The notes: generated from the letters alone by a model not told the origin. A stretch of 64,000 nucleotides of DNA from Platynereis dumerilii (GCA_026936325.1 JAPTHN010000003.1:46419511-46483510), one strand, 5' to 3'; numbered from the stretch's first letter, positions 1 to 11,864 are shown. Program-made: numbers and translations.

Positions 1-850
1 AGTGGGGATTCTTGTTCAATAAATGAACAATTTTTTAAAAAATTTTTATGGAAATGCAATGGTACAAAATCATGAGGTTCAGAGAGTGGAAATAAGTCCA
101 AGGACCCTATGCATGCCTTGCATGCTATTTTCTCTATCAGCAGAAAGCAAAATGTCTGCCATGTTGCCTTGAGCATCTCTGAACTCCATCTCCTTGACAA
201 CCCAATGTCAGCTCCCCTACGGTTGCAGCAGGGGAAAAAACCCCAAGAAGAACACTAATAAATCAGTTAACTAGTGGAAGCTGCTTGATCTACTCTGCTA
301 AGAGAATACGAAGGGTGAAACAACCTGACAGACAACAGACCACTCAATGTGTCAGGATAAAACTGTCTAGATATTAAAGACAGAAGCAAATAATTTATCA
401 AACACAATGTCTTATATGACACAGAACAATTAAATGACAATACATCAACATTAAATGAGCATTTAGCAACAATTAATTTGAAAGCCAAAACCCTAACAAT
501 CCTTTCACCTTGCATTGCATGCAATTTCTCCATCAATATTCTCAATGACGTCTTTAGCATGCACACATTCTTTCATAGCCAAATATTGTCAAATAAAATT
601 ATTATTTCAGCATACTGTCAAAATTTAGCTACATTATTTCAGCATTTCACATGTCAACATAGGGGAATTTAGTGGCAATGGAGACTAGCATCATGAAAAA
701 TGGTCATGAAATCATCGGGATATACTATTTTTTATGTTTATAGTAGATATTTCTAAGTGGGTCATTTAAAATCTAGCCTCAACTGTCTCCCCAAAGCTAT
801 ATGAATGTAATCTTAGCTTAACGGATCCCTATAGATCTATCCATGGATAT
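1..850. repeat. Decayed partial copy of the segmental-duplication unit
   Basis: Bases from about 100 to 850 align with the start of copy A (about 2,980-4,060 and 4,690-4,800) and of copy B (about 29,400-30,050 and 30,090-30,210). The most conserved core is 470-590, nearly the same as 3,870-3,990 and 29,835-29,955. This copy lacks several stretches present in A and B, so it looks older or more deleted. Short open frames occur on both strands across the core. They are AT-rich, and I do not treat them as genes. Confidence 0.7.
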
Positions 851-2864
851 TCACAAATTGGACCAAGGAGTAGATAAATTGCAGCGTATACTCGGAGTGT
901 GCATATAAATCAAAACAACTAAATACACTTCAAATAACTTCCACAAAACAATGTTGGTTAACCAATGAACTGATGAAAAAACTGATCTAATGTAGAATGA
1001 CACCTCACATCGAGGGTGTTGCAGATTATTTGAATACAATTATACATGGTCGTGTGTCATGATGTCGTACAATTTGAGAAATTTTACATTTATGTGATGA
1101 TTACAAACACATCTCTTGTATGTACCATCACTTATTATATATCACTGGAATGCTTAGCTTCTGTAGTTTCATATCAACCTAAAAAAATAATCTTCCTTAC
1201 AGAATAAGGCTGTTAGCCACCAAAAACCTTGAGAAAATAGGTGATTATTTTGTGTCCCCCGTTACATCAGATTTGAAAAAATCATCTTAAAAGTGAGATT
1301 GCATGCCAATGACAAAAGATATCTTGTTCTGGTTTTCTCTGTAGCAATACCCAGTTCCTTGTCAAGCCCAAAAAGCTTACATCGTCTATCTAACTATTAT
1401 CATGTCTTTTGTAGAGCCTTTAATGCAAAGCAACGTCAACCTGTCCCGCTTGTCAAAAAAAAATCAACGTGTTTTTTTAAATTCAGTCTGAAACTCTTAA
1501 TATTGAAGCTAGGAACTTCAAACATATATCAAATAAATGCTCATGAGTTCAACTTTCAATTGCATATCTCAGATTTTGTGTGCAGGTAAACCACTTGCTG
1601 TGTAGCTTGTCTAGTTTACCCTGAAACTTTTGTAACACCTGTAAAAAATGGTTAATTGGAGAGGGGTTATATGTTTCAAACCATCAGAACTTAATTCAAC
1701 CAGTAAAATCATACAATGTGGAAAGTGCTATTTTCCAAATGCTCATAAATCAGGGTTTACTGTGGTATAAAATATGGTTAGGTTTGCAATGATTTTGTGA
1801 CTTCTGTGATGCTCTGAAAAACCCTGAAAAAAATGTAACACTTGCAAGCATGATTGGTACAGATTTTTATGCTGGCTTCATAGCAATGTACTGGACTTCA
1901 AATATAACCAAAAAGTGATCAAACTAATAAATAACAAGTTATAATTTACTTTTGGGCCCTCTTATCATGAAAAAGGGAGGACTTTCTGTTAAGATATAAG
2001 GATTGCTTTGAAATTACATACTCACTTGAGGTATTGCTTTTTTATCACCGCACACAAATTGAGACTGGAGATATATGTGAGATATTAAGTGAATTTTTGT
2101 TAATTATTGAAGTAAGATGTTTGAACTAGTATATTAGTAACGTTTTGAAACCTTTTACTTGAGATTTTAAGATGAACTCAGGCTTCTAGCTTAGTTATAC
2201 ACATGATACATGAAACGTTTTTTGTGGGTTGCTGTATCATAACTTTGTGGATCTATTTATTAGGTTTTGGAGAAGAGATACTTCTTTTTACTGCTCAGAT
2301 CAGTAAGATCATCATCTTGGGCAACTTCAGTGACAATTTCATGTTGATACATTGAGTACTTTGTATTTTACAGCAGCTTTAGTGGAATGAAGTAGTTTTC
2401 GAGAAAAATGTATTTGAAATCTGGATTTTATATTGATTTGTGTGGTGAAACAATTTGTTAATGCCATATACAGACCTAATTATTGCATAATCGTGGTTAA
2501 TTTTGGTTTAAACTGGTTGTCCTTAGTATATTTTAGTCATTTTTGAAGAAAACAATTTTTGGTCCAAAACGGCCATGTAACGCAAATGGGAGACTTCTAA
2601 GTGGCTGGTGGTGGCACTACTTTACTAGAGAGTCACTGTGACGTCACCATTGTCACAATGTTGATGTCACAACTGCAACAATGACACAATTGATGACATC
2701 ACCATTGTTTACTCACTATCTAATGGTTACCCCTGATGCACTGAAGTCCCCCATTGTACGACCTTGAGACATGCGACCACATGGGATGATAATGTCATCT
2801 TATCTAAGCCCCACACAACTTTGTAAAATAAAAATTCTGAAATTGGTCTAATGTCATAACTTTC
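851..2864. other. No gene recognised; AT-rich intergenic DNA
   Basis: I see no convincing coding frame, RNA gene or mobile element here. The only long open frame (1,293-1,589, plus strand) is AT-rich, has no recognisable motif and has no counterpart elsewhere in the window. At about 2,635-2,715 the motifs TGACGTCA, ATGACATC and GTCACAATG recur, giving a CRE-like cluster that may be chance. Confidence 0.5.
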
Positions 2865-3282
2865 TTATTGATGAGTGTGTATGGAAGCACATCTAAGAAG
2901 CAAATTTTGTTTTTGATAAAATGAAGAATCAACCAGAAAGCAACCACTTTGCTGGAAATATATGGTTCTATTTCTCTGTCTCTGCTTTAAGCAGAAAGCA
3001 ATATGTCTGCCATGTTGCCTTGAGCATCTCTGAACCTCATCTCCTTGACAACCCAATGTCAGCATCCCTGCGGTTGCAGCAGCAAAAAACTTCCAAGAAG
3101 AAATCCAACAAATCTGTTAGTGGAAGATGCCTTGATCTACTCTGCTCAGAGAATACCAATGGTGAACCATCCTGACTCTGCAATTATGGGCAGACAACTG
3201 ACTACTCAATATGTTTTCAGGTTGCATGGGCATTCCTTCATGCATCATTTACCCAATTGCAAGCTTTCGGAATATACCAGGA

Positions 3283-3692
3283 TTTTTCTTCTTCTTCCAC
3301 CATAAGAATCGAAGATCCACAAACCAGAGTACTGTTGAATCTACAGTGTAATCTACTATGTGCAAAGCTCGCCAAGGAGAGAGAGATATGCCTCAATGAA
3401 ACGCATATGGATAGTCACGAAGAGCCGGACGAAGTGTCTTAATTGACACGTGTTTTTACTGTCTTTTAACTGCTGTTTTTTAGTAGCTTTTAATAGTTTT
3501 TAGAGGTCCTAGTGGTTTTTAGTGGTTTTTATTAGTAACATTTGCGTACATATATTACAGCAGAATGGATTTTACTATATACATAATTACAGAACTACTA
3601 CTCCTCAAAGGAGGTTCGTCTGATTGTGAAAGATGGAAACTCACCAGAAGAAGAAGAAGAAGAGCTGGGTTCATGTGATTGAACGTTTATGC
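3283..3692. other. Copy-A-specific insertion, unclassified
   Basis: Copy B joins the two flanks directly at about 29,666, so about 410 bp were gained in A (or lost in B). The segment begins with a TTC-rich run and has an AAG microsatellite near 3,641-3,663. It contains a short open frame (3,257-3,442, plus strand) that I cannot assign. I see no terminal inverted repeat and no clear target duplication. A SINE or a retroelement fragment is possible. Confidence 0.45.
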
Positions 3693-4099
3693 TCTGTAAT
3701 TGTATGGCTGGTAATTTTTTTACATATTGAAATGTTAGGACATGGATGTAAAGATATTAAAGAAATGAATCATGTACATTTGAATCAAACACAATGTCTT
3801 GAATGGCCCAAAGATACAGAACAACTGATCAACAATGCATCAAGATTAAATGAGCATTTTGCAACAATTAATTTGAAAGCCAAAACCCTAACAATCCTTT
3901 CATCTTGCATTGCATGCAATTTCTCCATCAATATTCTCAATGACGTCTTTAGCATGCACACATTGTTTCATTGCCAAATATTGTCAAAAGAGATTTACTA
4001 TTTCAGCATTCTGCATGTCTACATTGAGGAATTTTTAAATTGAGATTGATTTCAATGTGAAAAATCAAATCAAATAATCAGGATATACATATATTGCCA

Positions 4100-4660
4100 G
4101 TATAGAGGGGGCCACTTGTGGCACGGAAAATACATTTTGCTGAGTGTAACACAGCTTTTATGAAATTGTGAATTATACTGTTGTCCTAGTTAATATATCT
4201 CCATAAAGTAACAGAATAAATACAATTGAGCATTTTTGATGTCACAAAGCAAAAACATTGGCTTTGTATGGACACATGAATAAGTCAGAATGCATTATTT
4301 TTGGACCCTTTTCTGACCACAATTTAACATGCACTAAATGGCATAAGTAGATTGAATACCATCAAACTTCTGATGAGTAAAATCATCCCTTTCACAGGCA
4401 AAGTGTATGCTGAAGTTTCAAAACTTTCTTTTTGTCTCATGATTTCCAAACATTTTCATTCAAAGCAGTGGACTGGATATTTGCCAGCAACCATGCTTTG
4501 TGAAAGTAGTTTGGCGTAGTAATATTATGGACAGCTGTTGTGCGACCTGATCTGGTGATCTGTCCAAAACAGATCAAATCATTGTTGACCCCATTCGATT
4601 TTCCAGCGACTGTCAGCATTCTGCTGCCACTTGACTGTCCCGAACAGAGACAGTATCGCC
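4100..4660. other. Copy-A-specific segment with an unassigned ORF
   Basis: Copy B passes from the sequence at 4,095 to that at 4,665 within about 20 bp (near 30,065), so this ~560-bp block is private to A. A minus-strand open frame of 97 residues spans 4,437-4,730 and is locally less AT-rich than its surroundings. Its translation has a mixed composition (for example SGSRMLTVAGKSNGVNND) that looks more protein-like than most frames here. I recognise no family. It could be a fragment of an unidentified transposon or of a host exon. Confidence 0.4.
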
Positions 4661-4759
4661 CAGTAAAAATCACAAACGTAGAAGGGGGAGATATACAGAT
4701 GAAATTTCTAAATGTGGCTTGTCTTTTCAAATCTAGCCACAGCTAGCTAAATGAATGGA

Positions 4760-6200
4760 ATTTAGCTAAACCTATCCTTATCAATTCATATATCTCTCAA
4801 GTAAAACTATTGTTTCTGAAACAAAGGGTAGAGAAATAGTAGTACGGGTGAATGAAAATGGAGTTATGGATAAGACAAGCTATACTAAACAGCTATGCCA
4901 CTCATATAAACGTGTCCAATAGCTGTTATTTGAACTTCGTGACACAAGCAGGGTTACAGATGGAGAAAGATGAGTGTTTACACTTGGCTGTTTGTGGACT
5001 CCAATGATGTATATGCAGTATAGTTCTATATAAGTGTGCAAACATACCATACTTGATCCCAGCTCAGTGTCCTGTTATTCGATCAGTTTTACTCACCTGA
5101 AAAAAAAAGGTCATTATAAATCAGGTGCTGCCCTCTTGTGTTTTGTCTATGAATCAGCTTAAACTACTTATAATTAATTCAAACAAATGGAGGAGTCTGA
5201 TAGCTCCCAAAAGGGAAGGCCAAAGACATGAGTGCCGAGGAGGGTACAGGGAAATTTATAAGACGTTGAGGTAGGCCTAATTCATAAATTTTATAATTTG
5301 ATATTAGTGATTCATTTACAGACTTAAATAATTCCTAACATTATTACATTAGTTTCACTTTTTGGGACATTTCATAAATTTCCTGCCTTCTCGTTGGGAA
5401 ATTTGACAGAAATTCCTAATTTGGTTGTCGTTCATGAAAACATCTTCAAGAAGACAGATTTCTGTTTCTGACATGAGGTCGAGTGATTCTACTGTGACTC
5501 AAGAGACATCTTTGGATACAGTTTTCATAGCCCGTCTGCTGAACTGATTTACAAATAATAAAATTATACCAATGATTATTCATATATAATACATGCCTCA
5601 ACATTCTCAGTGTGTTAAACAAAACTTGGCTGGAACAAGTTTGGATATCCTTGTACACTGTATGCTTTGGTCCTATCACACAGACAAATCCCGTGACTGT
5701 TTGCTCACACAAAAGGTATTGGGTGGCCAAAACTGAGTTACCTTAGCTTCATGGTTATCAATCTCCCACGGGGACCAGCAGTCACATCATATTTCATCAG
5801 ATTGTTCAGGAGTGGCCCGTGTTGGAAAAGTACAAAATAAGGATGATAAAAAAGTTCACATACAATGTAAAACTAACCAAATACAGTCCCCTGAAGTACA
5901 GTCTTTGACATAAGTTGTGCTGCTAACATGATGTTCTAAATATTATTGTGCATAATATGACATGTGGTTGCCTAATTTCTTTGAGATATGGCTTATATAG
6001 TTTTCACTTTCCCTATAAATAATGTAAGGTGCAAACATGTTGCAGTTTCTTCTGTCTTGGCAGGGAGTCTCCTCATTCAAACCTCATGAGTCATGAGAAG
6101 CAAAAAAAACTGTCTTAGAGTTCTGCACTAGTACCCAGACCTACCAACTGACTTTTCTTAAGCCATATATGCCTATAAGCCAAACCAAATATCAAAAAGT
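4760..6200. other. Shared intergenic stretch
   Basis: Aligned to copy B at 31,035-31,930 and 33,120-33,190. A TATA-like CTATATAAG lies near 5,020 in A but is altered in B. On the minus strand both copies read MSE[TP]EIC[LF]LEDVF from about 5,475 (A) and 31,564 (B), and B stays open for 75 codons. A decays after about 35 codons. I do not call a gene. Confidence 0.35.
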
Positions 6201-6204
6201 CATC

Positions 6205-6345
6205 TGTCACTAGGATTAATCCCTTTCGGGGCCTTTTTTGGTCAAGTGTCAAGCTTTTTGCAGCAAATGTCACACTCTTGCTTTGAAGGTGATGGATGTC
6301 ATATGAACTTGGGAAGCCTTTGATATCAGAAAACCACTTGTGCTG
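6205..6345 (-). pseudogene. Relic of an exon-like module (leucine-rich-repeat-like?)
   Basis: The sequence here aligns at the DNA level with the module at 15,985-16,190, including the core around GGTGATGGAT and CAAAAGG/CAAAGG. The matching copy-B piece is about 33,255-33,390. The best minus-strand reading gives FSDIKGF, SYDIHHLQSKSV and KSLTLDQKRP, against FSDIKRL, FIHHPSPKKYR and DTLILDYEEL in the better-kept copy. Small indels separate the two, so this copy is decayed. The presence of two paralogous modules per unit shows that duplication of the module predates the 26-kb duplication. The LRR link is an inference from the LCEFI..P......L.LDY.EL spacing. Confidence 0.35.
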
Positions 6346-6814
6346 GAATTAGTTGTGCTGTGGGAAAGGGCGTCGTCTGGAGTGAGCCGAGTGAGCCGTT
6401 GAGAGGAACTATAATGTCATCAAAGACCAAGTGTATACCAAATTTTTTCTTGGTAAAGGTCCTCTGAATAACCGAAAAGGTCACTTTTTCCAATAAACAC
6501 ATTTAGGGGGCCCATTGAGTCCTGCCTCCAAGGCAAAAAAAAAAACACAGGAGAGCTCAAAAGCTATTTGAATCGCTACGCATTCACAGCATGTAATGCC
6601 CCTCTCCTTAGACAAGTTCTACATATGCCCCTGAATGTACTACACATACATACAGGATAGTTACAGCCAAAGTCAAAAGCAGTGATTCTCCTCAGAGTGG
6701 TATGTGCAAATTGATTTAATGCTTTCGGTAGAGAGCATTATTCCGCTTAGCTACATTGAAGCATTTTCAATACAAGGTTATGTACGTTGATGAACAAAAT
6801 ACGATAAAAAGTAT

Positions 6815-7790
6815 AGAAGAAGAAGAGAAGAATATAATTTATTGGCAACCACAAAATATAGTTGGATTTCTACAATAACTTGTGAATATGTAAAATAAAG
6901 TATGTAGGATATTATACAGTTATCGCACAGCAACGAGTGCAATATCAGTTTTTATGGCACAGAGGTGACTAATATTGCATGAGGGCGTAGCCCGAGTGGA
7001 ATATTAGTCACCGAGTTGCCGTAAAAACTGATATTGCACGAGGTGATGTGCAATAACTGTTATATCATGGTTTTGTTTGTGTCAAATGCAAAGAAAAGGC
7101 CTGGAATTCCTTTTTTTGTGTTTCTTTTGATCCGCCTTTTATAATGTTTCTCATCAAAACGCAATAAATATTTCACTCACAAAAAAAATGTTCACACTTT
7201 CGGAATGGAAAAATGATTTACTTGATGATGGATTTTATTTTAGACTTTTTTCTGAAACTTTATAGCAGACTTTAGACATCTAAACACAAAAAAAATCGGC
7301 AAAAATGCTGTTTTTCGGTCACTTATTGCGCCCTCGTGCAATATTAGTCACCTCGGTGCCATAAAAACTGATATTGCACTCGGTGCTGTGCGATAACTGT
7401 ATAATATTGCGCAGCTGTCGTCCAATGAGCAGCGAGTATTTCCGCTAGCCATATGATATAATAAAATATATAATGAATATAGCTAATTAAAACAGTTTAA
7501 ATTATACTAAAATAAACTAAAATACATAAAAAAATAAATTAATACATAAAAACACAATAACACAGTTTAAACAAATATCACTGACAGTTACTTAAGGCCC
7601 AAGGCAGGAATGAATTCTGAAAGCGACTAGTTCAACATTTCATCACAGAATAACGCTTTGAAGATCTGAGATCATATTGTGTGCTTCTGGGTTCTGGCAA
7701 CATATGATTAAGCTTGTGACAGTCTGCTTTCATGACGTTAAAATAATTCCTGCCAATGTTTTCCCTTCTAGCACAAAGGGAAGCAATACC
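6815..7790 (-). mobile_element. LINE 3' end (CR1/Jockey-like), minus strand
   Basis: A copy-A-specific insertion: copy B joins the flanks directly at about 33,850. Read on the minus strand, 7,790-7,590 encodes the typical C-terminal tail of a CR1/Jockey-type reverse transcriptase (RRENIGRNYFNVMKADCHKL, then LPEPRSTQYDLRSSKRYSV and TSRFQNSFLPWAL). A stop interrupts the ORF near the end, as expected in a dead, 5'-truncated copy. An AT-rich 3' UTR follows, with AATAAA near 6,840 and a TTC microsatellite tail at 6,816-6,832. A hairpin MITE (6,909-7,407) is inserted in the UTR. Everything upstream of the C-terminal domain is missing. Confidence 0.75.
6909..7407. mobile_element. Hairpin MITE nested in the LINE 3' UTR
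   Basis: The ends are inverted copies of ATATTATACAGTTATCGCAC, and the inverted similarity runs about 78 bp inward. A third arm of the same sequence (about 6,990-7,065) pairs with the left end, so the left half alone can also fold. The motif TGATATTGCAC recurs in all arms. No transposase is encoded, so it is non-autonomous. The target duplication is unclear because the terminus itself is palindromic (ATAT or TA). Confidence 0.7.
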
Positions 7791-8244
7791 AATAGAGAGT
7801 AATTAAAAAAGGATGTGTTTTTATGGTCACCTGCAGCCCTTGTCTTAATTAAAAATTTCCTGCAAGAAGTTCCTCATAATTCAGACCACGAAGACAAAAC
7901 AAATAACAATTACCTCTCTTTCCAAGAAATCACGAACAAAACTTCTTTTTCAAATGACACATTTCTTCAAATTTCATTGAATGCGATCTCGGAGTTCACA
8001 AAATGAATGGATGTGCATCATGCAAGAGCCATTTCGCTTTGTGACATTTTTTGTTATTCTCAACTACACATTTTACGCTGAAAATAACAAATATTCAAAC
8101 TAATGCATTCCCTAATGCAAGGTTGCTTGATGGTTAGATAGATAGATAGATATGGTAAGTGTAGCCCTCTAAGCCCAGTTCTGCCATGGATGGATGGATA
8201 GAATACATAGAACAGATAAAATATACAGAAAAGTTGTACATTAC

Positions 8245-8292
8245 CTTCCCCGTGAGAGTCGGATGCTCTACCCATGAGTTAAAGGGCTAGCC
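8245..8292 (-). repeat. tRNA-derived (SINE-like) fragment with A-box
   Basis: On the minus strand the sequence reads TAACTCATGGGTAGAGCATC followed by CGACTCTCACGGGG. This resembles the D-arm with A-box, and the anticodon stem-loop, of a tRNA (CTC, Glu-like). No T-arm follows at the right distance, so it is not a functional tRNA. Copy B has the same fragment at 34,243-34,291. It was therefore there before the duplication. Confidence 0.4.
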
Positions 8293-8489
8293 CTCAAGTC
8301 AAGTTCTGTGAGCAATCTTTTACACCAAACCCACCACCCTGCACTATATTATTGATAGAGATGGATGGATAGATGATTGGGGCTTTACAACATGTATTTA
8401 TGCACTGGTAGGCTAAATAATACAAGAGGCGGACACAGCAATGACATGAAGGATGATTGAAACTACTGTTTAACATAAGCTCAGGAGAC

Positions 8490-8540
8490 CCGGCCGAGCA
8501 GGAATCGAATCCTGGTCCCAGCGATTGGCAGCTCATGTAC
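8490..8540 (-). repeat. tRNA-like B-box fragment
   Basis: On the minus strand GGATTCGATTCCTG resembles a B-box/T-arm (consensus GGTTCGANTCC) and is preceded by GAGCTGCCAATCGC. It lies upstream, not downstream, of the A-box fragment at 8,245-8,292, so the two cannot form one tRNA. Copy B lacks this ~65-bp piece (flanks joined near 34,500). Confidence 0.3.
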
Positions 8541-9559
8541 ATAACATGAGGATTAAACTATCTGCACAAAAGAAAAACAAGGTCAACTTGTTTGATATTT
8601 TGTTGAAACAATCTAACTCCATGACCTGAATCATCTATTTGTTTCTTTTCTACTGTTTTTAATCTGCTTGTTGCTGTTTTTAATCTTTTGGAGCCGGAAT
8701 TGCCCCAGGGCCAGATTTCCCCCACCTTCCCTAATTGTTGTAGCACCAATACGACCCTCATTCAATAAATAGGGTTTCTGTGACACAAGGTTGATTTGGT
8801 CTTCCTGATACAGATGGCTTCTCTGATTCTATGTGATCTGTATTGCCTTGTTTTTTTGTGTTTTTTTTTATAGAAATAGGCAAGTGCTGCGAATGGTATG
8901 ATGATCTGTAGTGCATAGCTTCTGTACAGTTTCCTTGGAAAAATTCACCCTTCATATATTATTAAACCCTGACCATCACAGTCTTAACCAGACAATTATC
9001 TGACCTTTTTCCCTTACAAATAATTCACAAAATTAGTTTCAGCATCTTCTTACTCCACTGGAGCTGTAAGCCACTATTGAAGTGACTCTTCCCACTCACA
9101 TAAAGCCTGATGCCTTGAGTTTGTTGTGGTTTGGTGATGAAAATGTGCCAAAGCTTCTCTACTTTGAATTATTGTTTTTGACATATGAATGCAGCAGTTT
9201 TTGTTATTTGGAATTGCACATTACAGGAAAAATGACAAAAGCAAAAAAGGACATGCTAAGTCTTTGTTGAACTATAAATGGGTAGCTTCAGAGACATGCT
9301 AACTTCCATGTCATTTCATATATATAAAGCTATGTTTCCTTTCAAGAGAAGACAAAAGAAAAATGGTCATGAATATGAATCTCAACATACTTCAAATATA
9401 TAGGTGAAGCCATTCTAAACAAAGCCAACCAGGATTTTGACCAATAGCAGGACATTAAGACAATGCTTGGTCCGTCAAAAATTCCTCAAAATTCCCGGAG
9501 ATGTAGAATACAATACGAAACGTTTGATTTCCTCAATATTTGCGAAATTCAAGAAAATA

Positions 9560-10880
9560 TTTACATTTGCATGAACATGAAAACATTACTGTCAATTGAT
9601 CCCTGAGGAGCTTCATCGACCTTACATTAGGGATCTTTTTTGGTTACCTAAAATAAGAGATAACAGTATATTACAAATCTAATACATAAATGTATAGTAT
9701 AGTGTATAGTAAGTTGTGAAGTTGAAAGCTAGTCAAATAATTTGTACATAAATGATAGTGATCAAGACTTCATATCCAAGGTTTTGTTTACATTTAACAG
9801 ATAATTCTGGTAAATTTGCTTGAAGGTTCTTTACCACACAAACACGGCACATTGTGTGCAATGGACTACTCTGTATAATAAGCAACACAATTTGACAAAA
9901 TGTAACCATGCGCACACATTCCTTTTCAACATCATTAACAGAAAAAAAAACAGGCATTTTTTATTTGGATTAATTGTTATTTTCATTAAGCCATATATTT
10001 TCCCTCAGGAATATTGTTTGTCATGTTTTAAATTTTGTATTATTCTTTTTTTTATATATCGTTTTACAGAACTATGTAAAATCTGCATAAAATGTCCTTA
10101 TTTCTGCTGCAGTTGCAATATTTTTTATCTAATTAATCTTAAACATCATTTATTATCTAAAACAATCACATATGTGCATTTCAACCTTACCATCGCTCCA
10201 AAATTATCAGTGCTTTTCATCACTCTGCAAAAATTACTGCAAATTAAAACTTTGTGAATCTCTGGATTCCGACTACAGAATTCTAGATCTTCTTTGATAG
10301 TTCTCAGAATCTCCATATTGGCAATGCCATTGCATCAAAATAGGCTGATTGTTACCTCAGTGGCTTGCTCAAGGCAACATTCCTGTCAAATCAAGCCTGC
10401 AAGATTGGTCATTATAGATATGAAATTTGCCAATATCACACAATTTTTAGCAATATCATGTAACCTTCAAGCAATATCACATAATTGTTTCTCCTTCATG
10501 AGAATTAGTGCATGTTTAAAAAATCAATCATTCTTAAAAAAAACAAAAACAAAAAACACGGCTTCCGAAATTGATGCGGATGGGAATAGATATTTCATCA
10601 CAAACCATTGAGTTTTATAGATTCATCGGTTGTATTTGCCGAGTACAATTTTAAATAAATATTTCCACAAAGAAACATTTACCAGGGCTTCATTGATAGA
10701 TTCACTACTCTGCAATATGCATAATAACTGGAAGTCATTGACAGCTTTAGATTATATTCTTTCAATTGCCTGCTGAAAAGAGACACTATTTATTACATAT
10801 AGAGATTCGAGAGGTTGATAAAAACTTATATAAGAAACATAAGTCCACCTAAGGCTATACCTTTTTAATTCTAACATCCA
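9560..10880. other. AT-rich intergenic stretch
   Basis: Part of it (about 10,000-10,880) aligns with 35,820-36,660; 9,560-10,000 is private to copy A. The open frame at 9,820-10,257 is very rich in Ile, Phe, Leu, Lys and Asn, spans the boundary between private and shared DNA, and has no matching frame in copy B. I reject it as a gene. Confidence 0.5.
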
Positions 10881-10884
10881 TTAC

Positions 10885-11400
10885 ACTTTCTACAGCGAGC
10901 ATGATATGTCTGGAACAAAGTCGGGAGAAGGCCATGAAGTAAACTTGGAAGTGAGAAGCTGAATAGCACTCTTTAGAATGGCAAGGTGATTCCTTGATGA
11001 ATTACTAAACTGCAAGTCTGGTGCTCTGGAGGTTAAGTTGTAAGCCTTTCCAACAAAATTATGTGAACTTGTTGGTGTTAAAGATGAAAGCATTGAACAC
11101 CGGATCAATGTGGTCATGGGATCTCCTACTTTGGCAGTGCCCAGGGTAAATGACAATAAAATGTTTGCACAAGGCTTCTACAATGGAGGTTAGGTTTTTT
11201 AAAGCCTTTCGGATGAAATGATGAGAACTTTTAGTTACAGAGAAAGATCAATTGTGTGATTTGCATGATTAATTTTGTTAAATGCCCTGGACATTGACTG
11301 ATGTTTACCAAAGCTTTCACAATGTCATTAGCATTGCATGGTTTTTGTCCAAAGCTTTGACAATGGCAAAAGTATTGAATGGTTGAAGTGGTGTTTTCCC
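10885..11400 (-). pseudogene. Degenerate tandem array, LRR-like on the minus strand
   Basis: Two adjacent units of about 160 bp align to each other (about 11,040-11,198 and 11,200-11,370). The plus-strand pattern is AAGCCTTTC...ATGATGAGAACTT...GCCCTGG...AAAGCTTTNACAATG. On the minus strand the recurring ACATTGTGAAAGCTTTG reads IVKAL, as in IVKALVNISQCPGHLTKLIM. Its sister reads IVEALCKHF. The spacing of Leu and Cys recalls ribonuclease-inhibitor-type leucine-rich repeats, but the frame is broken in several places. Copy B has the same array at 36,690-37,165. It may be an LRR gene relic or an unrelated tandem repeat. Confidence 0.3.
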
Positions 11401-11689
11401 ATAGTGATGACTTCATTATACCAAAGCCATATATGACTATTCGCCTAGGTCTAACTATGGCTAATAAGTTGATTCTGCTTTTATATTTTGCTGTTCTATT
11501 TTCATTCATGTATCATAGGGCAGGCAATGTGCATTGTTTTATGGGACAAATTGTCTGTGGTTGTTCAAATTGTTGTGAAAATAGATAGATCATTCATTAT
11601 GTATGCATAATTTGCTACATAAACTTTTCCAAGCCCGTCAAGATATACTGTACTTGCTAGTGCATTGTACTGATGATACCTTTTCCAAG

Positions 11690-11864
11690 TGGTACTTTCT
11701 TGGTTCGTATCTTTCACAATTCCAGACCAGACTCTCTGACAGTCCAAGAATTACAGCAGATCCAGGTAAAGCAAGATAGATTGTCTGGGGATTTCAAAGA
11801 CATTATGGTGGGAATTGTAGAACTAGCAGAATCTAAAAAAGGCAGACAGATAGATGGAACGTAA
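11690..11864 (+). other. Exon-like conserved segment, copy A
   Basis: The plus-strand frame reads PDSLTVQELQQIQVKQ then DRLSGDFKDIM, VELAESKK and a TAA stop, preceded by a pyrimidine-rich stretch ending in TTCCAG, a plausible splice acceptor. The same frame is open in copy B (38,220-38,386) and in a third diverged piece (63,420-63,557). Between A and the third piece, the 75-bp core shows about three silent and two replacement changes. The minus strand is open over the same core too (SASSTIPTIMSLKSPDNLSC), so the coding strand is not settled. A CAG|GTAAAG donor-like site lies inside it. No family is recognised. Confidence 0.3.

Larger units (their letters stand above)
7800..9560. other. Shared intergenic stretch with tetranucleotide repeats
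   Basis: Aligned in pieces with 33,860-35,810. It holds short GATA/GATG runs (8,136-8,151; 8,190-8,203; copy B 34,361-34,377) and the tRNA-derived fragments listed separately. The open frames on either strand shift between the copies. No gene is recognised. Confidence 0.5.

Noticed and set aside
1293-1589. 98-codon plus-strand ORF
   Set aside because: AT-rich, single copy, no recognisable domain or splice context.
2630-2720. CRE-like enhancer cluster (TGACGTCA and relatives)
   Set aside because: Single copy, no gene nearby, and short motifs of this kind are expected by chance.
3633-4043. 136-codon frame with a counterpart at 29,731-30,003
   Set aside because: Near-identical duplicated DNA, frame open on the opposite strand too, starts inside a copy-private insertion; kept only as part of the duplication.
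8245-8292. Functional tRNA gene
   Set aside because: Only D-arm and anticodon-arm-like parts are present; no T-arm or acceptor stem.
9820-10257. 145-codon plus-strand ORF
   Set aside because: AT-driven composition, spans the edge between shared and private DNA, no matching frame in copy B, no motif.
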